From assembly GCF_050875635.1 (NCBI RefSeq), contig NZ_JBPAOH010000005.1, forward strand, positions 1 to 64,000: a stretch of DNA of 64,000 bases, in the 5' to 3' direction. The first letter of the stretch is position 1; each line of letters begins with the position of its first letter. This DNA is from Hassallia sp050875635 (lineage in GTDB: Bacteria > Cyanobacteriota > Cyanobacteriia > Cyanobacteriales > Nostocaceae). The notes beneath the pieces were generated by a model. The model was given only the letters and a program-made list of their open reading frames with translations. It did no database searches and had not been told where the DNA came from. Positions 25,613-34,665 of the stretch are shown piece after piece. A program made the position numbers and the translations under genes.

Positions 25613-26233
25613 TTATTTGGTCTTTGCTGGATTGGGTTGAACGGGGCTAGGCAAATTTTTGATATTATTATCTCCAGGTTGTTGCCACTCTGAAAGCTCC
25701 CGCTTGACTGCGTTTTCAAAATCAGTGGATACCAATAGCACATTGATATTACCATCTGGTTGAGGAGTGGGGTCAGCTTGAGCATACAAGAAACGGCGGT
25801 TAAAATCAGGTTTACCTAAAGTTAATTGATGAGTTTTCTGATTTTTCAGGTTTATATTGATAGTTGCTTGGGGTGGATTTAAACCAAAATCTGCAAGCTG
25901 GTTAGCTGGAATTGATAAAATGCGATCGCTCTTACCCTTCACCAGCAAATCCATCAAATAAGAAACAATCGGATCGTTTGCTGGAACCGCTGTAGGAGAT
26001 TTTATCAACCATTTTGTATCGCCAGCATTATTATTACGTTCCAGATTTAAAGTCACATTTTCCGTCTTTACCGTCAAAGATTGCACATCATCTGCTGCAA
26101 AAGAGAAAATTTGCTGTTTTTTCTCCTTTACTTCCTCTCGCTGAGGCGCCCCTTTAATTTCATAGAAGTAAACAAAAGTACTACCACCCAGCGCAAGCAA
26201 TATCAAAATTAAAGTCGTTCGTGGCAATTTCAT
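25613..26233 (-). CDS. DUF4340-domain membrane-anchored protein
   Basis: 206 aa, last gene of a leftward ABC-exporter operon. One N-terminal membrane span (TTLILILLALGGSTFVYF), then a soluble domain with DDVQSLTVKTENVTLNLERN and ADFGLNPPQATI typical of DUF4340, which commonly accompanies Gld-like ABC-2 genes. It probably faces the periplasm. Role unknown; context suggests an accessory subunit. A heptamer array lies between it and the GldG-like gene. Confidence 0.8.
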   Translation of the reverse strand: MKLPRTTLILILLALGGSTFVYFYEIKGAPQREEVKEKKQQIFSFAADDVQSLTVKTENVTLNLERNNNAGDTKWLIKSPTAVPANDPIVSYLMDLLVKGKSDRILSIPANQLADFGLNPPQATININLKNQKTHQLTLGKPDFNRRFLYAQADPTPQPDGNINVLLVSTDFENAVKRELSEWQQPGDNNIKNLPSPVQPNPAKTK

Positions 26234-26263
26234 TTTTGAACATTTGTTGGTTGTTGGTTGTTA

Positions 26264-26328
26264 GTGGGCATTGGGCATTGGGCATTGGGCATTGGGCATT
26301 GGGCATTGGGCATGGGGCATTGGGCATC
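26264..26328. repeat. TGGGCAT heptamer array inside the ABC operon
   Basis: About nine head-to-tail GGGCATT/GGGCATG units between the DUF4340 and GldG-like genes, followed by C-rich TGCCCCCC units to about 26385. Both lie between co-directional genes and would be transcribed with them. Confidence 0.8.
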
Positions 26329-26415
26329 GGTAAGAAAGAAGAAATATTTCTCCCCCTGCCCCCCTGCCCCCCTGCCCCCCTGCCCGATTACCCATTCCCC
26401 ATTCCCCTCTTTCTC

Positions 26416-27978
26416 TTACCGTCGCTTCCACCAAAGAACAGCTGCTCCTGCTAACCCGATCAGGGGTAATATTACCAAAGACGATAATGCTAAAAGATTT
26501 GCCTGCGTCCCTGTAATATTAATACGGCGGTTTTTGACTTCTTTGGGACGAATTGAAAGAGGTTGCCGATCTTGCTGACTCAACCAAGTAACTGAGTTGA
26601 GAAATACGTCTCCATTTAACTGTTGTTGAAACAAACCATCGGTAGCGAAATCGGAATTTCCTAATACTACTAAGCGTGATTCGGTGGAAGTTGGGGGAGT
26701 GGGGGTAGGTTGAGGTTGAGGTTTGGCTGATAGTTTGCGTTTTAATGCTACACCTAAAGTTAATGGACCTTTGCGATCGCTTCCTTGATTAAACTGCAAA
26801 TTTTCGCTTTGCAAGTCGCTTTCTGCCCAACTGCTGGGATAAGGTTTGGTTACTATCAGCGTGGTAGACTCGACACCGGGCACTGGAGTAACTTCTAAAG
26901 GACGGGCAAGCGGATAAAGCGAAATGCCATTACCAAAATCTTTAGTAATTGGATGTTGTCCGTATTCTGTCACTAAAGCAACCGCAGGACCAATCCCCAC
27001 GTTGTTAGAAACATCGACTGCTAAACGATTATCAAGGCGCACGCCCCACTGTTGTAGTAAACTATTAAGTTTGGGGTCAGTATTTGGATCGATCATCAAT
27101 AGCAAGTTACCACCTCGATTGAGATAGCTTTGCAAAGCTTTTACTTCATTGTCAAACAAAGCTTTTTTCGCACCTGCTACAACTACCACAGCTGCATCAT
27201 CAGGAACTGCTGACTTTTCTGCTAAATTTAGCGCTGATGTAGTGAAATTTTTGTCACTTAATGCTTGAACTGCTTGAGAAATTGCACCTTCACCTGCCGC
27301 AAGTTGCCGTTCTCCGTGACCTTGAAGCAAGTAAACTTTAGCTGTGGTTGTGCTATTGATTTGTTGTAAGCGATTAGTTAAGCGAATTTCTGACAGACGT
27401 TCATTTTGATTCACCACTTGCACTAACTGTCGTTTATTTTCAGATTCTAGATAAACTTCTCCATAATCTTTGACACCAAATTTATCTGCTAATCCTGGTC
27501 TTGCTTGCGGATCGACAAATTCAAATTTAAACTTTGAACCAAGCCTGCGATAATTTTCCAGTAATTCTAAATCTTGGGGATTTCGATTCACATCAAACAC
27601 CCATACCTTTGCAGGGTTTTGCAAAGACTGTACCAATTCTCGTGATTGTGGCGCAAGCGTAAATAACTGAGTATCAGTTAAATCTGTTCGCAGGTGATAG
27701 CGAGTGCCTAAGAAATTAATTAAACCTAAAATCGCCAATACTGCAAGAGTCGCAACTAAAGCATTTGTACCAGCTTGGGTAGAACGACGTCCCCACCAGT
27801 TAGATCGTTGAGTTTGCCAGATTAACCAAAAGCCGATGATGACAATTCCTGCAATCAAAAATGCTAATGGAATTGTTCCCCATTGCGATACTAACCCCGC
27901 TGTTAAGCCGGCAACAAGTAAAAATGGACCGAACCAAAATAGATATTTCCAAAGTGTTCGTTTTGCGATGTTTTTCAT
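26416..27978 (-). CDS. GldG-like ABC exporter accessory/permease protein
   Basis: 520 aa. N-terminal membrane spans (LFWFGPFLLVAGLTAGLV; IPLAFLIAGIVIIGFWLIW; ALVATLAVLAILGLINFL) are followed by a large extracytoplasmic region with the GldG/ABC_transp_aux pattern: AKVYLLQGHGERQL, then LLLMIDPNTDPKLNSLLQQW. One C-terminal span (LLALSSLVILPLIGLAGAAV) ends in WWKRR. Homologues pair with GldA/GldF ABC exporters; the substrate is unknown outside gliding Bacteroidetes. It is preceded by the permease gene with a repeat array between them. Confidence 0.85.
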   Translation of the reverse strand: MKNIAKRTLWKYLFWFGPFLLVAGLTAGLVSQWGTIPLAFLIAGIVIIGFWLIWQTQRSNWWGRRSTQAGTNALVATLAVLAILGLINFLGTRYHLRTDLTDTQLFTLAPQSRELVQSLQNPAKVWVFDVNRNPQDLELLENYRRLGSKFKFEFVDPQARPGLADKFGVKDYGEVYLESENKRQLVQVVNQNERLSEIRLTNRLQQINSTTTAKVYLLQGHGERQLAAGEGAISQAVQALSDKNFTTSALNLAEKSAVPDDAAVVVVAGAKKALFDNEVKALQSYLNRGGNLLLMIDPNTDPKLNSLLQQWGVRLDNRLAVDVSNNVGIGPAVALVTEYGQHPITKDFGNGISLYPLARPLEVTPVPGVESTTLIVTKPYPSSWAESDLQSENLQFNQGSDRKGPLTLGVALKRKLSAKPQPQPTPTPPTSTESRLVVLGNSDFATDGLFQQQLNGDVFLNSVTWLSQQDRQPLSIRPKEVKNRRINITGTQANLLALSSLVILPLIGLAGAAVLWWKRR

Positions 27979-28007
27979 AATTATTAATTGTTATTTGTTA
28001 GTTGTTA

Positions 28008-28181
28008 GTGGGCATTGGGCATGGGGCATGGGGCATGGGGCAGGGGGACAAGGGAGACAATTACCAATGCCCAATGCCCATTGCCCATTGCCCATTGCCC
28101 AATGCCCAATGCCCATTGCCCATTGCCCAATGCCCATTGCCCAATGCCCAATGCCCATTGCCCAATGCCCATTGCCCACTA
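28008..28181. repeat. large head-to-head heptamer array between permease and GldG-like genes
   Basis: A short G-rich arm (28008-28044) faces a long ATGCCCA/TTGCCCA arm (about 28066-28181, roughly 16 units). It is transcribed as part of the ABC operon and could form a long stem in the message. All reading frames over it are artefacts of the repeat. Confidence 0.85.
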
Positions 28182-28182
28182 A

Positions 28183-28995
28183 CTAATTACGCTGAAATCG
28201 CAATGCATCAATTGATTGTGCCGTGAGGAAGATGCCTAAGATAATGTAACTAGCAAATAATATCAAGCTGCTGGTGTCGAAGATTCCTTGTACAAGGGTG
28301 TTGTAATGTTTGAGTAAGGATAGATGACTTAAAGCTTCTCCCACGACACCGCCAATATTTTTGGCGATTAAATCTACAAACAACAGCAATAAAATCACTG
28401 CAAATGTGAGGACGGCAGATAGAATTGTGCTGTCTGTTAAAGAGGAAATAAACATTCCTAAGGATAATATCGCCGCTGCTAGTAAGATTAATGCTAGATG
28501 ACCTAATAAGGGAATTGTTGGCGATATTGGTGGAGTCGATCCACTTAAGGCGATCGCTTCAAACACCAGCAGCGGTGCTACCATTGTTGTAAAAAATGTT
28601 AACACTCCCAATAACTTACCTACAGCTACTGCCCAATTGGTTATTGGTGATGTCGCTAAAAGTTCCAAAGTACCGCGTTTGCGTTCTTCGGCATACAGTC
28701 CCATTGAAAGAATTGGCAGCACAAACAGCAACAGCCATCCCATACGATCTAAAAATGCCCTGACAAATTCGTAGGGTACATCGATAGGTGGTACTGGCAC
28801 CCCGATTTGTTGCCCTTGTAAATCTAAGGCGGCAACTGTTGGTAAGATACCTTCGGGTCCGAGCAAAATCAAGATTAAGAACAATCCAGACAATAGCCAA
28901 AAAATACTGGCGATCGCATAAGCTAAAGGCGATACAAAATAACTTTGTAACTCGCGGCGATAAATGGCAATAATATTACCCAGCACTACACCCAT
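28183..28995 (-). CDS. ABC-2 type permease (GldF-like)
   Basis: 270 aa, six predicted spans. It starts with YRRELQSYFVSPLAYAIASI, typical of GldF/ABC-2 permeases, and contains GLYAEERKRGTLELLATSPI, the conserved cytoplasmic loop. Its ATG (28993-28995) directly abuts the stop of the ATPase gene (28996-28998), so the two are translationally coupled. It would form the membrane channel of an exporter with the ATPase and GldG-like proteins. Confidence 0.88.
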   Translation of the reverse strand: MGVVLGNIIAIYRRELQSYFVSPLAYAIASIFWLLSGLFLILILLGPEGILPTVAALDLQGQQIGVPVPPIDVPYEFVRAFLDRMGWLLLFVLPILSMGLYAEERKRGTLELLATSPITNWAVAVGKLLGVLTFFTTMVAPLLVFEAIALSGSTPPISPTIPLLGHLALILLAAAILSLGMFISSLTDSTILSAVLTFAVILLLLFVDLIAKNIGGVVGEALSHLSLLKHYNTLVQGIFDTSSLILFASYIILGIFLTAQSIDALRFQRN

Positions 28996-30003
28996 TTACG
29001 CTGCTTCTCCTTCTTTGGCTTCATCCTCTACCTCAGATGGCAAATTTCTTTCTTCTGTAGTCAGTTGCAGGAATACATCTTCTAAAGTAGCGCTGACACG
29101 TCGCATTTCATATAAACCAAATCCCGCACGCACCAATGCCATGACAATTTCGTGTCCTGGTTCGCTTCCTGGTTGCGATATTACCCGCAAATAACCTCGG
29201 TTATCCGCAATTGGGGTATGACCGTGCATTCCGCTCGGCATTGATTCTACCAAACTTACACCAGGTAAGTTTTGCAATACCTGTTTGGCTAAGGCAGGTT
29301 CTCCGGCAATTTCCAATTCATATCCAGAACCACCTGTCAACTGCGTCATCAGATTTTCTGGAGTATTAGTTGCTACTACTTTCCCCCGATTAATGATGGC
29401 TACGCGGTTACAGGTCATGCTCACTTCTGGCAAAATGTGCGTAGAGAGAATAATTGTGTGAGTACCTGCGAGACTTTTAATTAAATTCCGCACATCAATG
29501 ATTTGCCGGGGATCGAGACCAACAGTAGGTTCATCTAGAATGATAGCTGGTGGATCGTGGACGATCGCCTGAGCAATGCCAACTCTTTGACGGTATCCCT
29601 TAGAAAGTTTACGAATAATTACATTACGCTTATCTTCTAAATTACAGCGTATAATCGCTGCTCTTACCTTGTTTGTGCGATCGCCTGCCGGTACTCCTTT
29701 AATCCGCGTCACAAAATACAAAAAGCCTTCAACCGTCATTTCTGGATATAACGGTGGTGTTTCCGGTAAATAGCCAATTCGTTGCCGTACTAAGAGAGAA
29801 TTTTCATGGACATCGTAACCAGCAATTCTCACTGTCCCACTCGTCGCCGGTAAATAACCAGCTAAAATTCGCATGGTTGTAGTTTTACCAGCACCATTGG
29901 GTCCCAAGAACCCTAAAATCTCCCCTTGTGAGACGTTAAAAGTAACATCACTTATTGCTGTCGTTGAGCCGTATATTTTACTCAGACCATCAACTTCAAT
30001 CAT
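28996..30003 (-). CDS. ABC transporter ATPase (GldA-like)
   Basis: 335 aa from the ATG at 30001-30003 (IEVDGLSKIYG), preferred over the in-frame start at 30069 because homologous sequence begins there. Walker A GFLGPNGAGKTTTMRI, signature LSKGYRQRVGIAQAI, Walker B PPAIILDEPTVGLDP, H-loop ILSTHIL. The C-terminal extension to residue 335 is typical of drug/gliding-type ATPases. First gene of the operon; promoter in the repeat-rich segment beyond 30004. Confidence 0.9.
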   Translation of the reverse strand: MIEVDGLSKIYGSTTAISDVTFNVSQGEILGFLGPNGAGKTTTMRILAGYLPATSGTVRIAGYDVHENSLLVRQRIGYLPETPPLYPEMTVEGFLYFVTRIKGVPAGDRTNKVRAAIIRCNLEDKRNVIIRKLSKGYRQRVGIAQAIVHDPPAIILDEPTVGLDPRQIIDVRNLIKSLAGTHTIILSTHILPEVSMTCNRVAIINRGKVVATNTPENLMTQLTGGSGYELEIAGEPALAKQVLQNLPGVSLVESMPSGMHGHTPIADNRGYLRVISQPGSEPGHEIVMALVRAGFGLYEMRRVSATLEDVFLQLTTEERNLPSEVEDEAKEGEAA

Positions 30004-30168
30004 CGTTAAAATCGCCTGATTGCTGAATTGGACATTAAAAGATATTAATTCAATATTTTCAAAATGCAACGAATTTACAGAGATTGGGAGGTGGGGGAGT
30101 GGGGAAGTGGGGGATGAAAGGGGAATTTGAGCTTTATTACTCCCTTCGTGCTTGAAGAATACTTATTT

Positions 30169-30203
30169 AACGAACCGCTAAGGCGCGAAGGACGCGAAGG
30201 AGG
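30169..30203. repeat. CGCGAAGG micro-repeat, intergenic copy
   Basis: AACGAACCGCTAAGGCGCGA followed by AGGACGCGAAGG. Almost the same 34 bases occur inside the TPR-CHAT gene at 60226-60260. In the coding copy it reads TNREGAKDAKGG. Confidence 0.7.
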
Positions 30204-30249
30204 AAGAAAAAGAAGATAGGTAATTTTGTAGCGGCAAGGGAGTAGCACC

Positions 30250-30489
30250 AAACTCCGAGTTCAGAAGGTGAAACTTCGAGTTCAGAAGGTGAAACTCCGA
30301 GTTCAGAAGGTGAAACTTCGAGTTCAGAACACGAAACTTCGAGTTCAGAAGGTGAAACTTCGAGTTCAGAAGGTGAAACTTCGAGTTCAGAAGGTGAAAC
30401 TTCGAGTTCCGAACACGAAACTTCGAGTTCCGAACATGAAACTCCGAGTTCAGAACATGAAACTCCGAGTTCAGAACATGAAACTTCAA
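30250..30489. repeat. 21-bp tandem repeat, eleven units
   Basis: Units of the form GAGTTCAGAAGGTGAAACTTC, with GAGTTC recurring every 21 bases from 30257 to 30467. Variants change AGGTG to ACACG or ACATG. No spacers. Both strands are open in one frame (KLRVQKV plus, NSKFHLL minus). It lies between the divergent ABC ATPase and the DUF1565-SLH gene. Confidence 0.85.
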
Positions 30490-30640
30490 GCTTGACTGTT
30501 GACTGTTGACTTTTGACTCTTGACTACTAACACCATTTCACGCTCAAGTATGATACAAATCATTCTCTTTTCCCCTGCTTTCTGCCCCTGCTAGAGTGCG
30601 GTCTATTTGTATCAACCCTAAAGTGAAACGGTATAACTAT

Positions 30641-32107
30641 ATGGTGAACTCGACTGTTGTTAAAACACTTTACGTTAATCCTGCAACTGGGAATGATAAA
30701 AATCCAGGTGACTCCAAGTTCAGTCCGTTTAAGACCATTAGCCGTGCTTTAAAGGTAAGCACAAAATCTACAATTATTCAACTGGCGGAGGGAAACTACA
30801 ATTCTCTGACTGGAGAGGTGTTTCCGCTATTGATCCCCGATGGTGTGCTGGTGGTGGGTAACGAAGGCACTAAAGGTCGAGGAATTGTAATTGAGGGGAG
30901 TGGTGCATATCAAAGCCAAAGCTTTGGATGGCAAAATATCACGCTGCTATTGCTAGGTGAAGCGACTGTCATGGGTGTGACTGTGGCAAATACAACCGCA
31001 AAAGGCACTGGTGTTTGGATTGAATCGACGGCACCCTCTTTGGTTAATAATACTTTTGCCAAATGCGGTCGGGAAGCTTTATTTGTGACGGGCACTGCTA
31101 AACCTGCAATTCTAGATAATGTGTTTGTGAAAAACGCTGTCAGTGGCTTGGTGATGGCTGGTAATAGCAAAGGGGAAGTGCTGCGGAATATTTTTCAAAA
31201 AAATGTTATTGGCATCGCAATTAGTGATTCTGCTGCCCCAATGCTTGTAAAGAACAAACTCATAGAAAATCGGACAGCGATCGCTCTTTCTCGACAAGCG
31301 CAACCGGTGTTACGTCAGAATCTAATTGCCAATAATACCCAAGGTGGAGTGTTAGTCAACGGCAATGCAAATCCCAATTTAGGTAATAAACAAGACAATG
31401 GCGCAAATATTTTTCGCGATAACGGTCAATTTGATTTAAATAATGCTACATCACAAAAACTAGTATTAGTAGGTAATCAGTTGAATCCGGCACAGGTGAA
31501 GGGATCGGTCGAGTTTATCGCTCTTATTTCCGATTTGGCTGGACATTGGGCGGCGGATTTTGTGGAAGCATTGGCAAGCAAGAATTTGATTAACAGCTTG
31601 CCTGATGGGACTTTTGCCCCAGATAAGCCGATGACTCGCGCCGATTATGCAGCTTTAGTAGCGGCAGCATTTAATCCCGTACCCAGACGCCCAGCACCGG
31701 ATTTTATTGACGTACCCAAGGATTTTTGGGCTTATAATGCGATTCAAATCGCGGCGCAGGGTGGTTTTGTTGGTGGAAAAAGCGATCGCACTTTTCGCCC
31801 CAATGAAAATGTCCAGCGACTGCAAGTGATTGTCTCTCTAGTTAACGGACTGAAGCTGCCACCGGCTGATAAAGATGCCTTACTCTGCTACAGTGACCGT
31901 AATACCATTCTTGATTATGCCCGTACAGCAGTTGCAACTGCCACACAACAAAAAATCGTAGTTAATTACCCAAACCCCAAGCAAATCGAGCCTTCTCGCT
32001 TTGCCACACGCGCCGAAGTAGCAGCAATGGTTTACCAAGCATTAGTCGCTATCAAAAAAGATTCTCCGATAAAATCACCGTATATCGTTTCAAATGAAAG
32101 CAGTTGA
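30641..32107 (+). CDS. DUF1565 right-handed beta-helix protein with C-terminal SLH repeats
   Basis: 488 aa from ATG 30641; a GTG at 30596 would add 15 residues. The N-terminal DUF1565 domain has TLYVNPATGNDKNPGDSKFS and STIIQLAEGNYNSLTGEVFP. It is followed by parallel beta-helix repeats (about 120-270) with NNTFAKCGREAL and ILDNVFVKNAVSGL rungs. Three SLH motifs follow: LAGHWAADFVEAL, VPKDFWAYNAIQIAAQGGFV, and RFATRAEVAAMVYQAL. SLH repeats usually bind cell-wall polymer at the surface. No signal peptide is evident, which is odd for an SLH protein. Paralogue at 34666-36453. Confidence 0.85.
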   Translation: MVNSTVVKTLYVNPATGNDKNPGDSKFSPFKTISRALKVSTKSTIIQLAEGNYNSLTGEVFPLLIPDGVLVVGNEGTKGRGIVIEGSGAYQSQSFGWQNITLLLLGEATVMGVTVANTTAKGTGVWIESTAPSLVNNTFAKCGREALFVTGTAKPAILDNVFVKNAVSGLVMAGNSKGEVLRNIFQKNVIGIAISDSAAPMLVKNKLIENRTAIALSRQAQPVLRQNLIANNTQGGVLVNGNANPNLGNKQDNGANIFRDNGQFDLNNATSQKLVLVGNQLNPAQVKGSVEFIALISDLAGHWAADFVEALASKNLINSLPDGTFAPDKPMTRADYAALVAAAFNPVPRRPAPDFIDVPKDFWAYNAIQIAAQGGFVGGKSDRTFRPNENVQRLQVIVSLVNGLKLPPADKDALLCYSDRNTILDYARTAVATATQQKIVVNYPNPKQIEPSRFATRAEVAAMVYQALVAIKKDSPIKSPYIVSNESS

Positions 32108-32234
32108 CAAGTAGAATAAAAAACACTTCCTACAAAGTTAAAAGCACTTGTTAACTTACCCTGTAGCTAAAAGCACTTCGAGGCTATATGCATGGGTTGA
32201 AACTTTATACCTCTTGCCAGAAGCTGATAGCCAG

Positions 32235-33059
32235 ATGCTCACACCAACCCTGGACACCTCTGCCACACCACATCACTCAACCGGGCGGCACAGCGCTCAA
32301 TCCTTTGAAGGGGCGTATATGAAGGGTGACTCCCAAACCCCAACACACGAGTGGCTCGACTTGGCAGCCGCTTTATTAATTCACTATAGTTTTGACCTCA
32401 GTGGGTACAGTGCCAGTGAGTTAGTTAACCGTTGGCAAACTCAGTACCCAGTTAATTGGCTACACTTAGCAGTGATTGAAGCACTGTATCAAGGTCGTTA
32501 CAAAGCGTTTTCAGTTCAGCAAATCTTAACATTTTGGCAGCGACGCGGGCAGGCGATTTTTCATTTCAACATGGAATTTGAACGTTTGATTTGCAGCAAA
32601 TTTCCGGAAAGCTTAACTTCGCTAACTTCACCGTTTATATCTGAAAATAAAGAAAATACTCCTAAATTACCACCAACCGCAAATTCTCTAACTGACAATT
32701 CAGCGACTGCTGCAAACGTCAATAATGGGTATAAACGCAACAATAAGTCTATACAAGCGATCGGTGAAGAAAAGTTATTACAGGAACAAACATTCGGAAG
32801 TACAAAAGATAAGAACCTTTTGCCATCTTCCACAACTAAAGTGTCTAAATATTCCCTTGGGCATCAGACATCTTATGCTTCAAGCCAAACATCTTCTTTG
32901 AATCAACAGACATTGTGTTTACCTGCTGCCAATCATCCGCCAATTGGACAATTCACCCCAGAAAAAAGCGATCGCTCTGAGTTGTTCACATCAAAACTCA
33001 AAGCAATCAGGAGTGAAAAGCCACTACGACGTTATACCCAAGAAGAAACCGAGGGTTGA
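32235..33059 (+). CDS. conserved hypothetical protein with disordered C-terminus
   Basis: 274 aa from ATG 32235; a TTG at 32148 is in frame but poorly placed. The folded part (about residues 25-135) includes LAAALLIHYSFDLSGYSASE, VNWLHLAVIEALYQGRYKAF and ILTFWQRRGQAIFHFNMEFE, which look like a helical domain. The rest is Asn/Ser/Thr-rich and low-complexity. The family appears cyanobacterial but I cannot name it. It follows the DUF1565-SLH gene on the same strand with 127 bases between. Confidence 0.6.
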   Translation: MLTPTLDTSATPHHSTGRHSAQSFEGAYMKGDSQTPTHEWLDLAAALLIHYSFDLSGYSASELVNRWQTQYPVNWLHLAVIEALYQGRYKAFSVQQILTFWQRRGQAIFHFNMEFERLICSKFPESLTSLTSPFISENKENTPKLPPTANSLTDNSATAANVNNGYKRNNKSIQAIGEEKLLQEQTFGSTKDKNLLPSSTTKVSKYSLGHQTSYASSQTSSLNQQTLCLPAANHPPIGQFTPEKSDRSELFTSKLKAIRSEKPLRRYTQEETEG

Positions 33060-33158
33060 AAATAGTTAGGGGCAGTCTTAACAAATTATTACCAATATCT
33101 TGTGAATTAAATTTGGGCAGATTAAAATGTTCAGCAAATTTTTAATAGATAGATTTAT

Positions 33159-33653
33159 ATGCGCTTACCTGTTGTTATTAATATCGGGCTAATGCTGTTT
33201 TTAGGTTTGAACACCCCAGTATTATCTCAATCTCCCATACATCGGGCACAATCGCCAGCAGTAACTAATTTGAATTTAAGGCGGTTGCAATTTAACCGAA
33301 ATTTGTGGAATCATCGGAATATTTCCAACTATCGCTATACACTTAGCAATAGTTGCTTCTGCTTACCTGACGCAAGAGGACCGGTAGTTATTGAAGTACG
33401 TTACGGTCAAACAACTTCCATCACTTCTGTTGCCACCGATCAACCAGTCGATCCACAACTTTTCTTTGCATACAATACGATTCCCAAGCTTTTTGATGTG
33501 ATTCAAGATGCTATTAACCGTAGAGCATACAGCCTAAATGTTCGATACAATCCCAGATTAGGCTACCCAACCCAACTTGATATCGATTACAGCAGCCAGA
33601 TAGCTGATGAGGAAGTCTATCTCACTATTGAAAATTTTGAAATAATCCAATAG
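33159..33653 (+). CDS. secreted DUF6174-type protein
   Basis: 164 aa with an N-terminal signal peptide (VVINIGLMLFLGLNTPVLS). The mature part shows LWNHRNISNYRYTLSNSCFC and VVIEVRYGQTTSITSV, matching DUF6174-like proteins, which contain a conserved pair of cysteines (here SNSCFCLP). Function unknown. ATG at 33159; weak Shine-Dalgarno (none obvious). Followed by a perfect 12-bp hairpin at 33751. Confidence 0.75.
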   Translation: MRLPVVINIGLMLFLGLNTPVLSQSPIHRAQSPAVTNLNLRRLQFNRNLWNHRNISNYRYTLSNSCFCLPDARGPVVIEVRYGQTTSITSVATDQPVDPQLFFAYNTIPKLFDVIQDAINRRAYSLNVRYNPRLGYPTQLDIDYSSQIADEEVYLTIENFEIIQ

Positions 33654-33750
33654 AAATACACGTAGGGTCCGGCTTAAAGCGGTGTGGATGTTCCTCCCGC
33701 TTTGTTGCCGTTGTGTTAGACGAGAGTACGGCACCGTCCTTTATGCTTTG

Positions 33751-33777
33751 GTGCGTTAGGACAAAGTCCTAACGCAC
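33751..33777. terminator. convergent hairpin between DUF6174 and DUF29 genes
   Basis: GTGCGTTAGGAC, loop AAA, GTCCTAACGCAC. A perfect 12-bp stem between convergent genes, 5 bases from the DUF29 stop. Likely a bidirectional terminator or a dispersed palindrome, though no long T-run follows. Confidence 0.6.
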
Positions 33778-33781
33778 CCTA

Positions 33782-34249
33782 CTACAGCCCGTAGAAGTCT
33801 TCATCTAGTATTTGCGCGATCGAGAAAGGGCAAGTAGTTGGATATTCATTATCTTCTGGGATACGAACACCAAACTTAGCCAGTTTGCCCTCCTTAATCG
33901 CCCCTTTACGGGCATCAGGATAAGCTTTTTCCAGTGCTTCTATCAAAAAACTGTTGAGCGAAGGAGTATCTGCCAAATTATCGAGAACCCGCTGACGATG
34001 TTCCAGCACCGAACTGTACCAACTACTTTTCATCGTATCTGGAACATCATGCTGAACCTTCAATTTAAGTAAATGTATCAACAAAATTTTGAGATTACTT
34101 CTCAGAGCATTCTTTTCTGATTTTCCCAAACCTGTTAGTTCCTCAATCAAATGCTCGATATCCAACGTCTCAAATTCACCACTTTTTAATTGACTGATGG
34201 TTTGCTCAATCCACAACTGAAGATCGCGATCGTATAGCGTGTTAGACAT
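33782..34249 (-). CDS. DUF29 family protein
   Basis: 155 aa. The DUF29 pattern is clear: LYDRDLQLWIEQTISQLKSG, then LDIEHLIEELTGLGKSEKNA, then LLIHLLKLKVQHD. It is an all-helical domain widespread and multicopy in cyanobacteria, of unknown function; some workers suspect a toxin-antitoxin or nucleic-acid link but nothing here shows that. Full length, intact. Confidence 0.85.
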   Translation of the reverse strand: MSNTLYDRDLQLWIEQTISQLKSGEFETLDIEHLIEELTGLGKSEKNALRSNLKILLIHLLKLKVQHDVPDTMKSSWYSSVLEHRQRVLDNLADTPSLNSFLIEALEKAYPDARKGAIKEGKLAKFGVRIPEDNEYPTTCPFSIAQILDEDFYGL

Positions 34250-34665
34250 TTGTAAAATTTAACTCCAAACAGTACGCTATTCCATTTTGCTTCGACAACC
34301 CACTAACATTTTTCAGTTTATCGCTTTTGCCAAACAGTAATGTCCTGTCTAGGAACAAAACTATGACGAATCCTCAAAAACACACCCCCAATCGTATCCG
34401 ATACAGTTTTCCGCTTTGTTTATAGCAATTCTCGGTTACGTGAGGTACACCCGTAGGGGCACGGCACTGCCGTGCCCCTACACGCGACGATATAATGTTG
34501 TACCGCATCTGAATGGGAACTGCTATAAGTCCCGATAGACGCTTGTGAGAGCAGAGTATAAAAAAGGAGCGATCGCCTGTTTCTCAACTTGATTAAGAAT
34601 CATCGATAGAAACATGGCGATCGCCCCTAGCGTTGGCGGAGCGATCGCGTCACAAATATACAAGC
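34250..34665. other. intergenic region with HIP1 sites and a palindrome
   Basis: 416 bases, no gene seen. It holds the 29-bp palindrome at 34453-34481 and three GCGATCGC octamers between 34567 and 34650. Confidence 0.4.
34453..34481. repeat. 29-bp perfect palindrome
   Basis: GTAGGGGCACGGCA, C, TGCCGTGCCCCTAC: 14-bp arms with a single-base loop. Same frame (GTAGGGGCA...) as 19885-19912. Confidence 0.85.
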
